The notes below the pieces were generated by a model, which was not told where the DNA came from, did no database searches, and was given only the letters and a program-made list of their open reading frames with translations. From contig BCJU01000001.1 in NCBI GenBank assembly GCA_001600355.1, positions 2,377,178-2,441,177 of the forward strand: a stretch of 64,000 nucleotides of DNA. Direction: 5' to 3'. The position numbers were made by a program, and so were the translations under genes. The stretch is from Meira nashicola. Its lineage: Eukaryota; Basidiomycota; Exobasidiomycetes; Exobasidiales; Brachybasidiaceae. This document shows positions 1 through 9,570 of the stretch, piece by piece. The number at the start of each line of letters is the position of its first letter. Position 1 is the stretch's first letter.

Positions 1-57
1 GCAGCTTAATCTTTTGGCCGCTGCTTTGATTGCATCAGCCATGGAAGCATTTTCCAT
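1..57 (-). CDS. Possible 5' end of a gene leaving the left edge
   Basis: On the minus strand an ATG at 57-55 opens a frame that stays open to the window edge and reads MENASMADAIKAAAKRLSC, with a second in-frame ATG at 42-40. Nineteen codons are too few to identify anything, and the call rests only on an open frame with protein-like composition. It could equally be chance. Confidence 0.22.
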   Translation of the reverse strand, partial: MENASMADAIKAAAKRLSC

Positions 58-764
58 TTGAAATGGCCGATCAGCACATAGCAATTTTACGCGAACCATT
101 ATGGCGATGATGGATGTCGTCTAGATAAAGAGAGGCAAACGTCTAGGTCAGACGAACGTCATTTTAAAAGCCAATGAATCAACCCTCCATATATGCGGGG
201 CGTGAATGAGTGTGATGGTAATTTGTAACAAGAGTGTAGGTTTTTTTTTCCTTTTCGGGATGGATGCTTTGACACACGCATACACGCCACGATTAATTAA
301 CGCATTCTGTAGACTATCTTACATAAGACTAGCTTTGCGTAAGGTGATAGTGGACCCTAGCCCCCACCTCAAGAGACCTCCAGAGACCTCAAGAGATGAA
401 GGGCTTTGATTCTATAATTATAAAAAGAAAGAGAGGAGTTAGATTTCGGTTAAAATTACAAAGTATATTATATTTTATAACTTACTAGAAGAGAGAATAA
501 AAAAGAACGAGTGTTTATATAATCAGATCTAACTGATAAAAGAAAGATAGACTAGATATAAGAGAAGAGTTAAATATCAGTATTTAAAGAAATGAAAGGC
601 TAGAGAAATACTTACTCTAAGGAGAAAGAAGGCATCTAGGCCATACTTTTATAGAAAAGAAAAAGAGGGATATAGAAGAAGTATTTAGATCAAGAAAAAA
701 TCTACTTTATATAGCTTTCAGATTTACTTTTCAGATACTTATATATATATGCCAAGATATAATA
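58..764. other. Gene-free, strongly AT-rich stretch
   Basis: I see no convincing gene. From about 410 onward the sequence is a purine-rich, AT-rich mix of short A, AG and TA runs without long open frames, unlike the rest of the window. This looks like decayed repetitive or intergenic DNA flanking the minisatellite. A short ATG frame inside 206-409 has no recognisable content. Confidence 0.5.
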
Positions 765-1609
765 GGCGTAAATGCTATGTAACAAAAGTGAAATGCTGTA
801 TAATAATATCTTTCAAATGGTTATAAAAGGCGTAAATGCTATGTAACAAAAGTGAAATNNNNNNNNNNNNNNNNNNNNNNNNNNNNNNNNNNNNNNNNNN
901 NNNNNNNNNNNNNNNNNNNNNNNNNNNNNNNNNNNNNNNNNNNNNNNNNNNNNNNNNNNNNNNNNNNNNNNNNNNNNNNNNNNNNNNNNNNNNNNNNNNN
1001 NNNNNNNNNNNNNNNNNNNNNNNNNNNNNNNNNNNNNNNNNNNNNNNNNNNNNNNNNNNNNNNNNNNNNNNNNNNNNNNNNNNNNNNNNNNNNNNNNNNN
1101 NNNNNNNNNNNNNNNNNNNNNNNNNNNNNNNNNNNNNNNNNNNNNNNNNNNNNNNNNNNNNNNNNNNNNNNNNNNNNNNNNNNNNNNNNNNNNNNNNNNN
1201 NNNNNNNNNNNNNNNNNNNNNNNNNNNNNNNNNNNNNNNNNNNNNNNNNNNNNNNNNNNNNNNNNNNNNNNNNNNNNNNNNNNNNNNNNNNNNNNNNNNN
1301 NNNNNNNNNNNNNNNNNNNNNNNNNNNNNNNNNNNNNNNNNNNNNNNNNNNNNNNNNNNNNNNNNNNNNNNNNNNNNNNNNNNNNNNNNNNNNNNNNNNN
1401 NNNNNNNNNNNNNNNNNNNNNNNNNNNNNNNNNNNNNNNNNNNNNNNNNNNNNNNNNNNNNNNNNNNNNNNNNNNNNNNNNNNTTTCAAATGGTTATAAA
1501 AGGCGTAAATGCTATGTAAAAAAAGTAAAATGCTGTACAATAATATCTTTCAAATGGTTATAAAAGGCGTAAATACTATGTAAAAAAAAGTGAAATGCTG
1601 TAAGAAAAA
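765..1609. repeat. 64-bp minisatellite interrupted by an assembly gap
   Basis: Units begin with GGCGTAAATGCTATGTAA. Starts are visible at 765 and 829 on the left and at 1502 and 1566 on the right, so both neighbouring pairs are exactly 64 bp apart. The unit also carries TTTCAAATGGTTATAAAA. Right-hand units differ by a few substitutions. The array runs into unresolved bases from both sides, so the gap most likely consists of more copies. No coding potential is evident. Confidence 0.9.
859..1483. other. Run of 625 unresolved bases
   Basis: All N. It is flanked on both sides by the same tandem repeat. The distance between the flanking unit starts (829 to 1502, 673 nt) is not a multiple of 64, so the gap length is probably an estimate rather than a measured size. 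Confidence 0.95.
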
Positions 1610-1834
1610 TGTTACATCTCGACTCCACCTTTTTGACAAGGTTGTCTAAATTAGTGTTTAGCACTGACGCGTCAAACTTGTCTATATTGACTCACGCACT
1701 TCTTTTACTAGTCGTGTTAAAATAGCCCTTTCATTTGCGTATTACCGAACCGGATTTAAGCAGTAATCTTTGAGTGACAAGCCAAACGTGCAACACTCCC
1801 ACCATCATCAGGCGTGATAAGGAAAATCTCGACA
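1610..1834. other. Upstream region of GPI8
   Basis: About 225 nt between the minisatellite and the GPI8 start. No gene is seen; it must contain the GPI8 promoter unless that extends into the repeat. Confidence 0.4.
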
Positions 1835-2890
1835 ATGATTAAGATAAGACGGTTGGCAGTTTTGACCTTGCTATTTACGATAGGATCTATCATAACGGCT
1901 TTCAGTCTACCGTTGCTAGCACCATCACTTTTTGTTAGCGCAGCACAGGTTGAACAAGTACAAAAGTTCTTCAATAATCCTCATTCTGAATCACAATATA
2001 ATGATGGAGGACATACCAATAATTGGGCAGTTCTCGTTTGCGCTTCAAAGTTTTGGTTCAATTACAGGCATATGGCAAACACGTTGGGAATGTATAGAAC
2101 AGTGAAGCGATTAGGCATACCCGACTCAAATATCATTCTCATGTTGGCCGATGATGCTGCGTGTAATAAACGTAATCGTTCTCCCGGCTATGTTTGGATG
2201 GATCATGATAAAGCTTTAGATTTATATGGAGATAGCGTAGAAGTTGATTATCGTGGCTACGAAGTCACTGTAGAAACAGTCTTGCGAGTCTTGACAGGAA
2301 GGGTACCGCCTCATACACCACAATCAAAACGATTAGAATCCGATTCACGTTCGAACGTATTCTTATACATGACTGGACATGGTGGAGATGAATTCTTAAA
2401 ATTCCAGGATTACGAAGAGATTAGCGCTTTTGACCTGGCAGATGCGATAGAACAAATGTGGGAGAAGAGGCGGTATAACGAATTATTTTTCATGATCGAT
2501 ACTTGTCAAGCTAATACGATGTATAGCAAGATATATAGTCCAAACGTTTTGGCAACCGGAAGTAGCGAAAAGGATGAAAATTCATATTCACATGGAACGG
2601 ATGAGAATCTTGGAGTGGCCTTAAGTGATCGATTCACATTGGAAGTTTTGAACTATATGGAAAGCATCAACAAGACAAGCACCAAAACGATGAAAGATCT
2701 ATTTGATTCATTCGATCCGGCAATTATCCATTCACATCCTGGAGTACGCACAGACTTGTTACACCGACCTATCGATTCCATTCGAATTACTGATTTCTTT
2801 GGTGGAGTTGCACAGGTTGAATTGGATCACACTTCTGCCGGCATTGATTCAGCAGCTCTATCCGGACATGGTATTCAATTAACTTATTAG
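1835..2890 (+). CDS. GPI8: GPI-anchor transamidase catalytic subunit (GPI8/PIG-K)
   Basis: This is the caspase-like cysteine peptidase (family C13) of the ER transamidase, which cleaves the C-terminal signal of proteins and attaches the GPI anchor. The frame opens at a GTG (1814), but the first ATG is at 1835, giving 351 residues. An N-terminal hydrophobic signal (about residues 6-37) is followed by NNWAVLVCASKFWFNYRH. The catalytic dyad is visible: His182 in TGHGG and Cys224 in FMIDTCQA. The family block SSEKDENSYSH follows. Yeast and human enzymes carry a C-terminal membrane segment; here the protein ends about 25 residues after the FFGG motif with no hydrophobic stretch, so it is either soluble in the lumen or its last exon is missed. 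It converges on PRE8 117 nt away. Confidence 0.95.
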   Translation: MIKIRRLAVLTLLFTIGSIITAFSLPLLAPSLFVSAAQVEQVQKFFNNPHSESQYNDGGHTNNWAVLVCASKFWFNYRHMANTLGMYRTVKRLGIPDSNIILMLADDAACNKRNRSPGYVWMDHDKALDLYGDSVEVDYRGYEVTVETVLRVLTGRVPPHTPQSKRLESDSRSNVFLYMTGHGGDEFLKFQDYEEISAFDLADAIEQMWEKRRYNELFFMIDTCQANTMYSKIYSPNVLATGSSEKDENSYSHGTDENLGVALSDRFTLEVLNYMESINKTSTKTMKDLFDSFDPAIIHSHPGVRTDLLHRPIDSIRITDFFGGVAQVELDHTSAGIDSAALSGHGIQLTY

Positions 2891-3007
2891 TCACATCAGA
2901 GATTCAGAATATGCTGTTTTTTTGCTGAACTTCACACGTATACGCAGATGGATGTACAATAGAATGTATTTGCTTATTGCATACAAATGAATACATATAC
3001 CCACTCA

Positions 3008-3839
3008 TCATAGTGCCAAATAATCTTTCACTTCACTCTCTGTCAATTTGCGGAAGCATGGAACTTGCTTCCCACTCTGTCCAATTGGTGATTGTGTTGA
3101 CGTTCCAATGATACCAATCTCAATAGTCTTTTCTGTCATCTGTCCCTCAAATCCTTCCTTTAATGTAAGAAGTGCTGTATGGATAGCATCTTCTAGAGAG
3201 ATATCGTCGTTATACCGCTTTTCCAAGAATGTCTTTGCATTTGTCATATTTTTGCCGATCGCACTTGCTTTCCACATGAAGTAGCTTCCAGAAGGATCGA
3301 CTTGGTATAGAGATGGTCCACGAGCGCTATCAAATCCTGCCACGAGTAGCGAGACACCAAACGGTCTCACACCACCACTTTGTGTTGCTTCTTGCATAAT
3401 TGATGCAATCTCTTGAACTAGAATTCTAGTGGGTGGGTATTCCCCATAAATCTTCCAATATGCTTGTGCGCTCTTTCTTGCTTTGGCCAGCAATACGCGG
3501 AAATCAGGTCCCATTCCAGAATAAACGATACCGATGTTTGGACAAACGATTGAAACTTTTTCTAGAAATGAATCATCCACTAGAGGTGAAGGTGGACGTT
3601 TCTCTGTTGCAATAACAATCGCATTGGATGCTTTGATACCTAAAGAAGTTGCACCTTGAGACACTGCTGCTAATGCATGCTCAATTTGTACCAATTTACC
3701 GCTCGGTGAGAAAGTTGTCAATGAGAAGCTAAAATGGTGGTAATCGAAGGGATGATATTTGTTCGTCAGTACCCGAGTCAAAATTTTTATTCTCTTTGTG
3801 TACATACCTATATGCTCCTTCTCCTGCTCCTGCACTCAT
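3008..3839 (-). CDS. PRE8: 20S proteasome subunit alpha-2
   Basis: Non-catalytic alpha-ring subunit of the 20S core, which gates substrate entry. It has two exons: 3839-3808 (32 nt) and 3728-3008, joined across a 79-nt intron with donor GTATGT and acceptor TTTTAG. Splicing gives [17 protein letters not shown], which restores the conserved alpha-subunit N-terminus ([20 protein letters not shown]); the unspliced frame would replace it with unrelated residues. The product is 250 residues, normal for alpha-2. Further family marks are [17 protein letters not shown] and the motif [14 protein letters not shown]. It is divergent from ISU1 and convergent with GPI8. Confidence 0.95.
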
Positions 3840-4707
3840 GATGTGCTACTCAACTTATCGAATTGGATGCTGATGGTGATGAATGCAACTGAAACAAGAA
3901 TTCATTTCAATCAAACGCGCGGCATATAATTCGTATCCACGACGCTCAATCCTCAATAATATTGTGAGTGGCTCGACCACAAAAAGTGTTGGCTTCTCAG
4001 AATCAAGTGACGCGCGTTAATATGTAGTGTGTCACGTGACTTTCTGATGACATAAGCCCACACTTGTCTATGCTCAGCACGTCATTCATTCTTAATCATT
4101 CATACTTATGCTGGCAGCCGTTGTCAATTTCTTACTCAGATCAAATCTTCAGCCTCTTCCGTCTTTTCTAATATGACTTATATATGACAATTATGACTAT
4201 GTATCTTTTTCTCTTAGGATCATTATCAATCGATCAGTTTTCTCTCTGTCTGATTGTTTTCCACGCATATCTAGATTTTACCGTACTCAGTAGGTAGACA
4301 TTGATTATATCAGCTTTTGTCTGGCAAGATGTTCGTATTATTCACGTGTTTGAAAAATAATCAGATTGATAAGCGCCAATTCGCAGAGCTTCTTGAAATT
4401 CAAAGAAAAACGTATGCCGGTTGCCCGATGGTAAAATCAAAACGGCACTACAACAGTCTCCACTTTTCTTCGTTTATTTCGCTGCCCTGCGTATGTGTGC
4501 ATCCAGTCAGCTTTTGTTTGTAAAATTAGTCTGCTGGACCGCCTGGAGTAATTTATCCAATCATAGTGGCAAGGTCCGTTGAGTGATAAGCCAATTTTGT
4601 ACGCATTAATATACGAACGACAGACCTACCCTCCTAAACTTCTAACCATCATCTCTGATCATAAAATTGGACACATATAAAGGAATTGCACAATAAAAAC
4701 ATACAAC
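3840..4707. other. Divergent intergenic region PRE8 / ISU1
   Basis: 868 nt between two outward-facing starts, so it should contain both promoters. I see short T-rich and CT-rich runs but no gene and no element I can name with confidence. A 68-codon frame at 4317-4523 looks like chance. Confidence 0.5.
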
Positions 4708-5322
4708 ATGACACTTTTACGCAACGCAGCTTCTACGTTGGCACGCAATGTTGGTTCATCTTCTCGTTCTTCATTGGCTGCCGTAGCAAGACCTTCTTTG
4801 GCTACACCCGCTCGTTCAACCATTCCAGCAATCGCCACACAAGCAAGAGGATACCATGAAAAAGTGATTGACCATTATGAAAACCCACGAAATGTTGGAT
4901 CGTTTGATAAGAAGGATTTGGACGTTGGTGTTGGTTTGGTTGGTGCACCTGCATGTGGTGATGTGATGAAATTGAGTATCAAAGTTAGCGAAAAGGGTAT
5001 CATTGAAGATGTTCGATTCAAAACTTTCGGTTGCGGTAGTGCAATCGCATCTTCATCTTACATGACCGAACGTGTGAAGGGTATGACATTAGAAGAAGCA
5101 GGAGCAATCAGAAACACTGAAATTGCCAAGGAGCTCAGTCTACCACCTGTCAAGCTACATTGCTCCATGTTGGCGGAAGATGCAATCAAATCTGCTATTC
5201 GCGATTACAAGAAGAAGAGAGACGAGACTGGAAACACAAAGGCAGGTCATATTGATGTAAGTCAAAGTGTTACCACCGGAAAGACTACTGCAACTGCACA
5301 CGTCGGATCTGGCGCAGCATAA
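4708..5322 (+). CDS. ISU1: Mitochondrial iron-sulfur cluster scaffold protein
   Basis: ISCU-type scaffold on which the Nfs1 desulfurase and frataxin build [2Fe-2S] clusters in the mitochondrial matrix. It is a single exon of 204 residues. Residues 1-48 form an Arg/Ser/Ala-rich presequence without acidic residues. The core starts at YHEKVIDHYENPRNVG (49-64). The three cluster-ligand cysteines are present: Cys83 in PACGDV (with Asp85), Cys109 in FGCGSAIASSS and Cys152 in LHCSMLAED. The Hsp70-binding motif LPPVK is at 145-149. The C-terminus carries an extra Thr/Gly/Ala-rich tail of about 25 residues beyond the usual end. The start is the ATG after an A-rich leader. Confidence 0.97.
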   Translation: MTLLRNAASTLARNVGSSSRSSLAAVARPSLATPARSTIPAIATQARGYHEKVIDHYENPRNVGSFDKKDLDVGVGLVGAPACGDVMKLSIKVSEKGIIEDVRFKTFGCGSAIASSSYMTERVKGMTLEEAGAIRNTEIAKELSLPPVKLHCSMLAEDAIKSAIRDYKKKRDETGNTKAGHIDVSQSVTTGKTTATAHVGSGAA

Positions 5323-5916
5323 TCGGATGCTTTCAAGTAATCAAGACAAATAGCATAAAAATAAATAAAAAAAGATCACTATTCGTGATTACCGATCAGT
5401 CTCACTTCTTGTTGAAGTAGCTAGCTTTTCTTTTCTACTCTGTAATCATATCATATATGTCACGTCCATATTAATAACGTTTTTCTTTTTTTGTGTTATC
5501 CGGTGTACAATCTCCGATAATTATCTGATAATCCCAGTATGATCTCATCTTCATAGCCACAAAAGGTAGGTTGAGCACGAGCTTCGTGATGCGGAGTGAT
5601 TGCAGTGTAGGGCGTGCGACTGTTGAATGATAGGATAACAAGGTAGCAAATCATCACAAGTTTGAGCTTGAGGGTGTATACAAAAAGAGTTTCATTTAGG
5701 TCAGGGCAGGGTTCTGATGGGCAAATCCTTAATGCGGGCGTGAGTAGGCGCGTAATTTTGCTTTCTGACTAGGAAAGCCTTTTTTTAGCTGTTTCCGGCA
5801 AAGTGACATTTTTTTTGGAGCAAGATAAATCTTCTTGACACGAAATTTATCCATCAACACTTTCTGAGAAAGATCTCCGTTTCAATCTTGCCGTAGAGCA
5901 TCAAGAGCCTCTTTTG
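5323..5916. other. Intergenic region between ISU1 and HTS1
   Basis: 594 nt holding the ISU1 3' end and the HTS1 promoter. It has several T-runs but no gene or RNA that I can support. Confidence 0.45.
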
Positions 5917-7824
5917 ATGCTTCTTTTGAGCATAGTACACACAACATATAGATTAGCAAGAACTTCATCATCATTAAACGTTGCAACACCTACTAGCTTT
6001 TTGACTTTTGGATCAATTTGTAGGGAAGCTAAACGTTTTGAATCTATTAGACGACAACCTATTCAACACCTCTCTTCAGTTACTTTCAGACCGATACATA
6101 CCGAAATTGACATCATGTCAAGTGAACAAGAAGCAAAGATAGCGGCTGCCAAAGCTGAAGTTGAAGCACAAGCTGCGAAAGTACGTCAATTAGAAAGTGA
6201 GAATGCAAGTGCATCAGAACGCTTGGCAAATGAGAATAAGTTGAAAGGGTTGGAAAAGAAGTTGGCTATGATCACATTAGGAGAAGCAGGTGGCTCTTCT
6301 AACAAGAAAGAAGCTGTCAAATTCACTCTTAAAACACCAAAAGGAACAAGAGATTGGGAACCTTTATCAATGGCATTACGAACAAAGATCTTTGATACGA
6401 TTGCAGCTCAATTCAAGAAACACGGAGCGGTAACGATTGATACACCCGTTTTTGAATTGAAAGAAATCTTATCAGGAAAGTACGGAGAAGATTCGAAACT
6501 AATCTATGATTTACAAGATCAAGGTGGTGAATTGTGCAGTTTGCGTTACGATTTAACTGTACCTTTTGCTCGATTTGTTGCAATGAATCCAGCTGAATAT
6601 GGAAACATCAAAAGATATCACATCGCAAAAGTTTACAGACGTGATCAACCTGCTATGTCAAAAGGACGTTTTAGAGAATTTTATCAATGCGATTTTGACA
6701 TCGCAGGACAATATGATCCGATGGTACCAGATGCAGAGATCTTATTAATCACATGCGAAACTTTGGACGCTCTAGGTTTGGAAGGATTCACTATCAAACT
6801 TAATCACCGCAAGATCTTAGATGGTATATTTGCTGTTTGTGGTGTGCCTGAGGACAAGATTAGAACAATCTCTAGTGCAGTAGACAAATTAGACAAGAGT
6901 CCTTGGGAGGAAGTCAAACGAGAGATGGTAGTCGATAAAGGTTTGGATGAAGGTGTTGCAGATCAAATCGGTACGTATGTTGGACGAAAGGGAGGACGTG
7001 ATTTGCTAGAGCAATTGCAAAAGGATGAACGTTTAGGTTCACACAAAGAAGCAAAAGAGGGTATTCGTGATATGGAATTATTATTTGATTATCTTGATAT
7101 CTTTGGCATTACGGAAAAGATGTCATTTGATTTAAGTTTAGCACGTGGATTAGATTATTATACAGGAATTATCTATGAAGCAATCACTTCTGCATCTGCA
7201 CCTCCTGGATTCTCATCTAATCCTCCCACAGCTGAAGTTGAAGGAGATGCTGCAGTAAACAAGGTCAGCAAGAAGAAGAGCAAATCCAACAAGGATGACG
7301 ATGAAATTGATGAAAGTAAGATTGGTGTAGGATCAATCGCAGCTGGTGGTCGATATGATAATTTGGTAGACATGTTTTCTAGTAACAAAAAGAGAGAAGG
7401 TGTTCCGTGTGTCGGTATCAGTATTGGTGTTGAACGTGTGTTTGCCATCTTATTAGCCCGTTTGAAAGAACAACAATCAAAAGGTGTTCAAGATGTTCGT
7501 GCAAAAGATGTTGACGTTTTCATTATGGGAATGGGAGGAGATGGAATGTTGAAAGAGCGAATGAAGGTAGCAAAGATGTTATGGGACGCAGGAATTAAAG
7601 CAGAATATATGTACAAAACAAAACCCAAAGTACCTGCACAATGGACAGCAGTCGAAAGAGATGGAGTTCCATTGGCAGTGATGATTGCTCCTGAAGAATA
7701 TGGTAAAGGATTGATCCGAGTTAAAGAACAAAAAGGAAAAGATTCAACTGAAGGACAAGGAAAAGGTGAAGAAGTTAAATTAGAAGATATGGTAGCATAT
7801 ATTCGCCAAAAACTGTCCGCTTGA
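5917..7824 (+). CDS. HTS1: Histidyl-tRNA synthetase, mitochondrial and cytosolic forms
   Basis: Class II synthetase charging tRNA-His. The frame opens at a TTG (5914); the first ATG is 5917 (635 residues) and a second in-frame ATG lies at 6115 (569 residues). Residues 1-66 are Arg/Ser/Thr-rich and fit a mitochondrial presequence; from Met67 a charged helical region of about 50 residues (WHEP-like) leads into the catalytic core at TPKGTRDW. Motif 2 includes RRDQ at 241-244 and [12 protein letters not shown]. The HisA motif GLDYYTG is at 411-417, and motif 3 ([10 protein letters not shown]) at 500-509. A charged, lysine-rich insert lies at about 424-468. Yeast HTS1 makes both forms from one gene through alternative starts, and the layout here is the same. 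Confidence 0.96.
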   Translation: MLLLSIVHTTYRLARTSSSLNVATPTSFLTFGSICREAKRFESIRRQPIQHLSSVTFRPIHTEIDIMSSEQEAKIAAAKAEVEAQAAKVRQLESENASASERLANENKLKGLEKKLAMITLGEAGGSSNKKEAVKFTLKTPKGTRDWEPLSMALRTKIFDTIAAQFKKHGAVTIDTPVFELKEILSGKYGEDSKLIYDLQDQGGELCSLRYDLTVPFARFVAMNPAEYGNIKRYHIAKVYRRDQPAMSKGRFREFYQCDFDIAGQYDPMVPDAEILLITCETLDALGLEGFTIKLNHRKILDGIFAVCGVPEDKIRTISSAVDKLDKSPWEEVKREMVVDKGLDEGVADQIGTYVGRKGGRDLLEQLQKDERLGSHKEAKEGIRDMELLFDYLDIFGITEKMSFDLSLARGLDYYTGIIYEAITSASAPPGFSSNPPTAEVEGDAAVNKVSKKKSKSNKDDDEIDESKIGVGSIAAGGRYDNLVDMFSSNKKREGVPCVGISIGVERVFAILLARLKEQQSKGVQDVRAKDVDVFIMGMGGDGMLKERMKVAKMLWDAGIKAEYMYKTKPKVPAQWTAVERDGVPLAVMIAPEEYGKGLIRVKEQKGKDSTEGQGKGEEVKLEDMVAYIRQKLSA

Positions 7825-8385
7825 GACAGGATCCTTGATTCATCTGTTATCAATCATGCAATAAATCATCCTTTGTAGAACAATCTTTTTAATATCGCCT
7901 GTGTCGGTGCAATCTAGTGACTCGATCGTCAGAAAATCTTTTGAAAATATGTGACCGTAACCGAAATGGGCGTTACTTACCGTAAAAACTCCGAACTTTT
8001 TTCAGTTCCTCTAGGCAAATAACCAGCAGAAATCATTTTCCAGAAATAATCAATTAAAACTCCGGGATGCCATTGAAACGGAGACCGCACTTTCATTTGA
8101 GACGCGCGATGAATTAATGCAGGTAAACATGTGCTTTTGAAGTGCAACTGATGGGACAAGTGTCCCCCTTTTCTGCTTTCTTTTCTTTTTTTTTTTTGGG
8201 TAAAATTCAATTTCTTTTCCCTTCTTTGCCACACCGTACCATCACCTCCTCTTTTTTTAACCACTCCTCCAAACATTCTCTGTGCATTCTGTGCTTAAAC
8301 CACTAAGCCAGCCAACGTTTAACATTCATTTCTGCTCCTGACTTTTCTAGGCCCCCTAAAGACAAAGAAAAAGAAAATCTTCAAG
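7825..8385. other. Intergenic region upstream of the wall protein gene
   Basis: 561 nt with T-rich and CT-rich tracts (around 8180-8260), typical of fungal promoters and 5' leaders. Minus-strand frames at 7977-8276 are low-complexity artefacts. Confidence 0.45.
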
Positions 8386-9240
8386 ATGTTTTTCGTTAAA
8401 AAGTCAGTAAAAAGTTTTTCCCTTTGTCTCCTTTTCAACTTGACAATAATTTTTGTAAACGGTCAAGGTTCAACGACCAGTATTTCTGGAACAACGACAA
8501 CAAACAATGTTGGAACACCGGCCAATGATGTGGGGATTCCAGCATCAAACGTTGGAGTAGCAGCATCCGATGTAGGTGTACCAGCATCAGATGTTGCAGT
8601 ACCAGCTTCTAACGTTGGTACAGCAGCAACACAAGCACTTCCAGCTTCTTACACTGATGATGAAATGACTTACCATGTCGCCGGAAAGACGAGCAAAGTG
8701 AATGGTTCAGATATCACAATCACTTTACCGATCAGTACAACTACTTGGATCGCAAATTCTACAAATGTAGTATCATGGACAGGAACGACTCCTGAGCGTT
8801 TATCAATTCAACTTATCAATGATGATACTTCTAGATTGGAAAGTGGTTTATCACTTCGCGCGAGTGTGGAAACAAAAGATGGTCAAGCAACAGTTTTATT
8901 GCCAAATCTAAAAGATGGAAATGGTTATTATATTCGTTTATACGATCAATTGGACATTTCTAAAACTTTGGCAACTTCGGATAAATTTCAAATTTTAAGA
9001 CAAACTAGTATTCCATTGCAAACTCCTCCAGGTGCCGATATTACACCTACTATTGGAACAAGTACAAGCAGCAATCCTTCTGGTACTCAGCCAGGAGTAA
9101 CAGGTACAACAAGTGCAACGGGTAATGGTACAGCTACCAGTGTCTTGCCAAATGGTCATAATGATGCTTCAAAGGTGTATTCATTCCCTTGTCTTCTTAT
9201 TCTCATCGTATTGATGTCGAGCATCTCCACCATGATCTAG
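8386..9240 (+). CDS. Ser/Thr-rich GPI-anchored surface protein, KRE9/KNH1-like domain
   Basis: 284 residues, single exon, ATG start. An N-terminal signal peptide (about residues 1-26, ending VNG) is followed by a Thr-rich segment and a short degenerate repeat built from VPASDVG/IPASNVG-like units (about 40-80). Then comes a domain of about 100 residues containing TWIANSTNVVSWTG and YYIRLYDQ, which matches the Ser-Thr-rich Kre9/Knh1-type N-terminal domain of fungal wall proteins. A Ser/Thr/Gly linker leads to a C-terminal hydrophobic tail after an Asn/Asp-Ala site, as expected for GPI attachment, so it would be a client of the GPI8 transamidase also in this window. Its exact role in the wall is not readable from sequence. 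Confidence 0.8.
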   Translation: MFFVKKSVKSFSLCLLFNLTIIFVNGQGSTTSISGTTTTNNVGTPANDVGIPASNVGVAASDVGVPASDVAVPASNVGTAATQALPASYTDDEMTYHVAGKTSKVNGSDITITLPISTTTWIANSTNVVSWTGTTPERLSIQLINDDTSRLESGLSLRASVETKDGQATVLLPNLKDGNGYYIRLYDQLDISKTLATSDKFQILRQTSIPLQTPPGADITPTIGTSTSSNPSGTQPGVTGTTSATGNGTATSVLPNGHNDASKVYSFPCLLILIVLMSSISTMI

Positions 9241-9570
9241 TTCCATCTTGTCTTTATTCAAAAATCTACGCAACCCCCCTTTCTTTGTTCCTTTTATACC
9301 ATTCAATGTGATTACCTCGCATTTTGTTTCAAAGTGGCTTGGATCGAAAACAGCGATATCCTAACGTGAATCTCAATACATCATGATTTTTAGACAAAGA
9401 ACCAATGACCTCCCAAAGCCGGCACACTACTCTAGAGCAAATTTTATGTTTGGCAGTGTAAAGCAATGATTTGAGCAAGCAAAAGCGAAAGAGATAGACA
9501 AATAATGAAAGAGAGTATGAAAAGCGATCAAAGAAGAAGAGAAGGCGAAAATAAAAGCAAGTGAAATCTA
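9241..9570. other. Convergent 3' region
   Basis: 330 nt between two converging stop codons; nothing recognised apart from T-rich and A-rich runs that could serve 3'-end formation. Confidence 0.4.

Noticed and set aside
206..409. 67-codon plus-strand frame
   Set aside because: No family content; it lies in gene-poor sequence beside the minisatellite.
836..1540. Frames of more than 200 codons across the gap
   Set aside because: They consist almost entirely of unresolved bases.
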